Assembly: GCA_965200825.1 (NCBI GenBank) | Contig: OZ241385.1 | Span: forward strand, 496,001 to 560,000 | DNA: 64,000 bases | Direction of reading: 5' to 3' | DNA from: Bin80 sp026709335 | GTDB taxonomy: Bacteria > Bacteroidota > Rhodothermia > Rhodothermales > Bin80 | Shown here: in pieces, positions 62,251-64,000 of the stretch | Position numbering within the stretch: the first letter of the stretch is position 1 | How the letters are laid out: each line of letters opens with the position of its first letter | The notes under the pieces: generated by a model | The model's input: only the letters and a program-made list of their open reading frames with translations | Told to the model about the DNA's origin: nothing | Databases searched by the model: none | Program-made: the position numbers and the translations under genes

Positions 62251-63840
62251 CTATTCAGCGATCAGAATTTTGCCCCAGAACGTATCATTCCCTGCCTGAA
62301 TAGCATAGAAGTAGGGACCGTTTGCGAGTCGAGTTCCTTTGTCGTCGGTACCATCCCAAGCCGCTTCATTAGCGCCAACACTGCCTGATGCGGATAAGAT
62401 TTCTCGGACAAGTGTCATACTGTAATCAAAGATTCGTATGTTGACTGTTTGGGATTGATCCAGATCATAGCGTAGGCGAACCAAGCGATCTGACGAAGGC
62501 GAGAATGGATTTGGATAGGCGTAGGTAGATACCCGAGGGACTCGGTCTGCAGGAATGACTGGCGGAAGCCCCGTTGGATCAAGTGGAACTTCTGTCCGGA
62601 AAATCTCCCAGGATTTTCCTCGGTCTGTGCTTTTGAACAGCCCGTCCTGGGATCCAACCCATAAAGCATTCTCAGTTACTTCAACCGCATAGATCCTTGC
62701 GCCAGGGCGCATGCTTCGAGAAGGATTCACGCGATCAATAAATTCATTATTGAGAAAAAAAGTGTTCCCATTATCGGTGGACTGATAGAGTCCTCGACTA
62801 CAGGCGACATAGATTCTTGGGCCATCAAACGCAAAATCGGAGCACTGTTCGCCGTGCAGTGCGGTTTGAAAGGATGCGCCTTCATCGCGGGTTACCGATA
62901 TTCCATAGCCCTGATTTCTCCCTCGGCCTGGCCAATTGGTAGCCCATATGGCGGGAGGCTGAGCATTCCGAGTCTGTACTTCAATGGAGATTACCCAGTT
63001 TCCCAATAATCCATCGTTTGTTGTATAGTGATACCAACTTATGCCGCCATCTTCAGAGCGATTTAGGCCGCCGGCAGTTCCCGCCCATATCGTGCCGATA
63101 TCGTCAACTCGGACCGAAAAAGCCTGAAAATTCAAGCCATGAAACTGGGCAGGGGCAACGCCAACCGGTTGTACAGTAAATGAGAACTCATATCCCAATT
63201 CCGGTCCGAGGTAGGCACTTGTATCCGGGGGGAGAACCACACGTTCCCAGGTACGTCCGAGGTCCATGCTGCGCCGAATTCCGGCAAGCTGTCCAGCAAG
63301 CCACAAAGTTCCGGTTGCAGTATCATAATCCAGATCCCATGGAGGGCTTTGCGCCGGGACGGTGATTGGTAATGTATCCAGAGTAATATTCCCATATTTG
63401 ATCTGCGTATCCTCTGCGGTATCAAGCATTCCTGTGGTGACAGGATCATTGTCAGTTGGCGGGGTAGGTGGCCAGTAACTCCAGGTGTTTCCGCCATCGG
63501 GAGAATACAAGAGGCCTTGAACGTCATTGATGGTCTCTAATTCTCCTTGACCATCTGTTCGTGTGTATTGATTTCCAACACCCGCCCAGATAGATTGGCC
63601 GTGAATGCTCAGTGAAAAGACAGAGTTCGCAAAATCTCGAAAAGGTTCAACGGAGGCAATCTCCCAGGTACTACCTCCATCATGGGATACATTCAGGTAG
63701 GGGCCAAGCCAGATGGATTCGCCCGCGCTGCCGAGATTTGTAATACTGTTTCCCAGAATCCCGGGCGAGTATACTAAATCCTGAGCTTGGAGGGGAATAG
63801 CAAAAAGGATCAGTATACCGAATAATGCTTTTCGAGTCAT
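62251..63840 (-). CDS. secreted BNR/sortilin-repeat protein with FlgD-like C-terminal domain
   Basis: 529 aa. Signal peptide (MTRKALFGILILFAIPLQAQ). The body is a beta-propeller of BNR-type units (SxDxGxTW: SHDGGSTWE, SPDGGNTWS, SEDGGISWY, STDNGNTFF, STDRGKSWE). The last ~90 residues are a FlgD-Ig-like domain (AYPNPFSPSSDRLVRLRY, AAWDGTDDKG, GPYFYAI), the kind used as C-terminal sorting domain in type IX-like secretion. With the PorV-like genes downstream it suggests a surface-exposed cargo. Its ATG overlaps the upstream gene's stop by 4 nt. Confidence 0.88.
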   Translation of the reverse strand: MTRKALFGILILFAIPLQAQDLVYSPGILGNSITNLGSAGESIWLGPYLNVSHDGGSTWEIASVEPFRDFANSVFSLSIHGQSIWAGVGNQYTRTDGQGELETINDVQGLLYSPDGGNTWSYWPPTPPTDNDPVTTGMLDTAEDTQIKYGNITLDTLPITVPAQSPPWDLDYDTATGTLWLAGQLAGIRRSMDLGRTWERVVLPPDTSAYLGPELGYEFSFTVQPVGVAPAQFHGLNFQAFSVRVDDIGTIWAGTAGGLNRSEDGGISWYHYTTNDGLLGNWVISIEVQTRNAQPPAIWATNWPGRGRNQGYGISVTRDEGASFQTALHGEQCSDFAFDGPRIYVACSRGLYQSTDNGNTFFLNNEFIDRVNPSRSMRPGARIYAVEVTENALWVGSQDGLFKSTDRGKSWEIFRTEVPLDPTGLPPVIPADRVPRVSTYAYPNPFSPSSDRLVRLRYDLDQSQTVNIRIFDYSMTLVREILSASGSVGANEAAWDGTDDKGTRLANGPYFYAIQAGNDTFWGKILIAE

Positions 63841-64000
63841 TCAAAAATCTCTACTGTATAGCTGACTTGTTCGCTGCGCAGACCGGCCAGATCAATTGCC
63901 TCGAACCTGAATGTGTTCACTCCAAGGCTGTTGGAGTTGAGAATGAATACGCGTCGGCTGAATAATCCATCTCCGGCCGTCTCGTCTCCGCTCTCGGTAC
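63837..64000 (-). CDS. C-terminal end of an upstream surface protein (5' end outside window)
   Basis: The last 53 residues, SGDETAGDGLFSRRVF.. then ..FEAIDLAGLRSEQVSYTVEIFE. Beta-rich ending resembling an Ig-like or cadherin-type domain (EAIDLAGLRSE). Too little to identify. Coupled to the BNR-protein gene by a 4-nt overlap. Confidence 0.65.
   Translation of the reverse strand, partial: TESGDETAGDGLFSRRVFILNSNSLGVNTFRFEAIDLAGLRSEQVSYTVEIFE

Overview
The window reads as a chromosomal segment of a Bacteroidota-type bacterium, most likely Rhodothermota/Rhodothermales-like. The pointers are a complete alternative complex III (Act) operon joined to an A2-type caa3 oxidase, DUF2723 and LptF-type envelope proteins, PorV/PorQ-like outer-membrane proteins next to a protein with a FlgD-like C-terminal domain, a TonB-dependent receptor, and a TAnnTTTG-type promoter upstream of actA. 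This placement is inference: there is no rRNA gene, and I recognised no tRNA gene.

Layout. 1-12.6 kb is a leftward block: an M16 peptidase (cut by the window edge), PnuC, an FG-GAP-like surface protein, an ABC-F ATPase, a polyprenyl-phosphate sugar transferase, an M20 amidohydrolase, NadC, AccA and a secreted protein with four ComEA-type HhH modules plus an HNH nuclease domain. A tnpB-bearing element (2710-4082) with 23-bp terminal inverted repeats and an 8-bp target duplication splits this block; removing it in silico restores an ATGA-coupled gene pair. 12.7-34.6 kb mixes housekeeping genes (rsmI, ybeY, htpX, lptF-like, DUF2723), a HepT/MntA-like pair, a glycosyltransferase fusion, a possible atypical kinase, a His-rich TonB receptor and two gene graveyards (about 15.9-16.5 and 30.2-33.4 kb) with broken transposases, a truncated beta-propeller gene and a broken AAA/DUF4143 gene.

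34.8-47.4 kb is one leftward respiratory operon, actABCDEF - small membrane protein - sco - ctaCDEF, which should build a quinol:cytochrome c oxidoreductase coupled to a proton-pumping oxidase. 47.9-51.3 kb holds divergent MATE and LVIVD/Big-domain genes.

51.3-57.6 kb is an AT-richer accessory island. Its core is a set of related modules, each an EcoRI-family adenine methyltransferase gene followed by a DUF262-HNH endonuclease gene. Two methyltransferase genes are nearly full length, and both carry a G homopolymer (G7 and G13) exactly where the conserved C-terminal frame is lost. One complete endonuclease gene, one truncated endonuclease start and further C-terminal scraps lie around them. 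This looks like a phase-variable, recombining restriction-modification-like locus and is the strongest candidate for an undescribed system. 57.6-64 kb returns to core genes: argH, an AI-2E-family permease, two PorV-like proteins and a BNR-repeat surface protein.
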